From an uncultured Bacteroides sp. (GTDB taxonomy: Bacteria > Bacteroidota > Bacteroidia > Bacteroidales > Bacteroidaceae): a stretch of DNA of 39,397 nt. Location of the stretch: the NCBI GenBank assembly GCA_900766005.1, contig CAAFTU010000101.1, forward strand, positions 1 to 39,397, in the 5' to 3' direction. Positions 39,339 through 39,397 of the stretch are shown piece by piece. The position numbers and the translations under genes were made by a program. The notes under the pieces were generated by a model, which saw nothing but the letters and a program-made list of their open reading frames with translations, searched no databases and was not told the origin of the DNA. The stretch's first letter is position 1. Every line of letters begins with the position of its first letter.

Positions 39339-39397
39339 TAGTAATAATATTATATATATATTATATAATATATAATATATATATAATATTATTACTA
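39339..39397. repeat. 59-base perfect AT-rich palindrome at the window end
   Basis: Bases 39339-39367 pair perfectly with 39369-39397 (29 bp) around the single centre base 39368. The outer end is TAGTAAT and the rest is only A and T. The arms stop at the last base of the window and may continue. Confidence 0.95.

Larger units (their letters stand above)
38416..39397. other. Gene-free T-rich region, 982 bases
   Basis: No credible coding sequence was found on either strand; the longest open frames translate into Phe/Cys/Leu runs from the T-rich strand. It holds the promoter element of the minus-strand operon (38480-38487), a 43-base tandem duplication (38528-38614), a third (GTAAC)n element (39187-39217) and a terminal AT palindrome (39339-39397). 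No rRNA, tRNA or clear plus-strand promoter was seen. The plus strand is strikingly T-rich from about 38500 to 39050. Confidence 0.8.

Overview
The window looks like a chromosomal stretch from a member of the Bacteroidaceae (Bacteroides/Phocaeicola type). The evidence is the protein families (class I two-domain fumarase, DUF4834, the SpoIIM/DUF4129/DUF4350/MoxR/DUF58 cluster, Bacteroidetes-type DnaE with PHP insertions) and the repeated occurrence of the Bacteroides promoter signature TAnnTTTG, often with a TTG/TTTG element 18-20 bases upstream. Shine-Dalgarno sites are weak or absent. I see no insertion sequence, prophage, CRISPR array or rRNA. I cannot name the species.

Layout. 1-1926 (minus strand): thymidine kinase and an AI-2E-family permease, then tRNA-Lys cut by the window edge. 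2068-8916 (plus): a coiled-coil protein, rsmI, a coiled-coil lipoprotein, a YjjG-type HAD phosphatase, a MarC-family protein, hflX and fumarase. 9028-18057 (minus): a complete RND efflux operon (adaptor, pump, TolC-like channel), and the translation/nucleotide genes pyrH, frr and rsgA with a DMT transporter between pyrH and frr. 18110-21001 (minus): yraN, a YjbR-family gene, birA and a MATE exporter. 21069-21745 (plus): a small putative ribbon-helix-helix protein and tadA. 21905-23742 (minus): psd, pssA and a DUF4834 protein, i.e. phosphatidylethanolamine synthesis. 23920-28630 (plus): dnaE, trxA and an acidic protein.

28930-36423 holds a seven-gene membrane module: an RDD protein (minus) divergent from SpoIIM, a six-TM protein, DUF4129, DUF4350, a MoxR AAA+ ATPase and a DUF58 protein (all plus). 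It is the least understood and most system-like part of the window. It runs tail-to-tail, with overlapping stop codons, into a minus-strand set: a Cys-cluster membrane protein, a ZnuB-like permease, tsaE and an Imm17-like protein. The last 980 bases have no gene and end in a 59-base perfect AT palindrome.

Two themes stand out beyond the genes. First, several intergenic gaps, especially from 21.7 kb onward, contain local tandem duplications of unrelated sequence (10 to 45 base units), and a (GTAAC)n element with an A-tract flank occurs three times. The MoxR N-terminus is itself built from 11-residue repeats. Second, promoters are packed into neighbouring sequence: the frr promoter touches the end of the DMT gene, the trxA promoter lies in the end of dnaE, two divergent gene pairs have facing -7 elements, and the MATE terminator hairpin includes the end of its own coding sequence.
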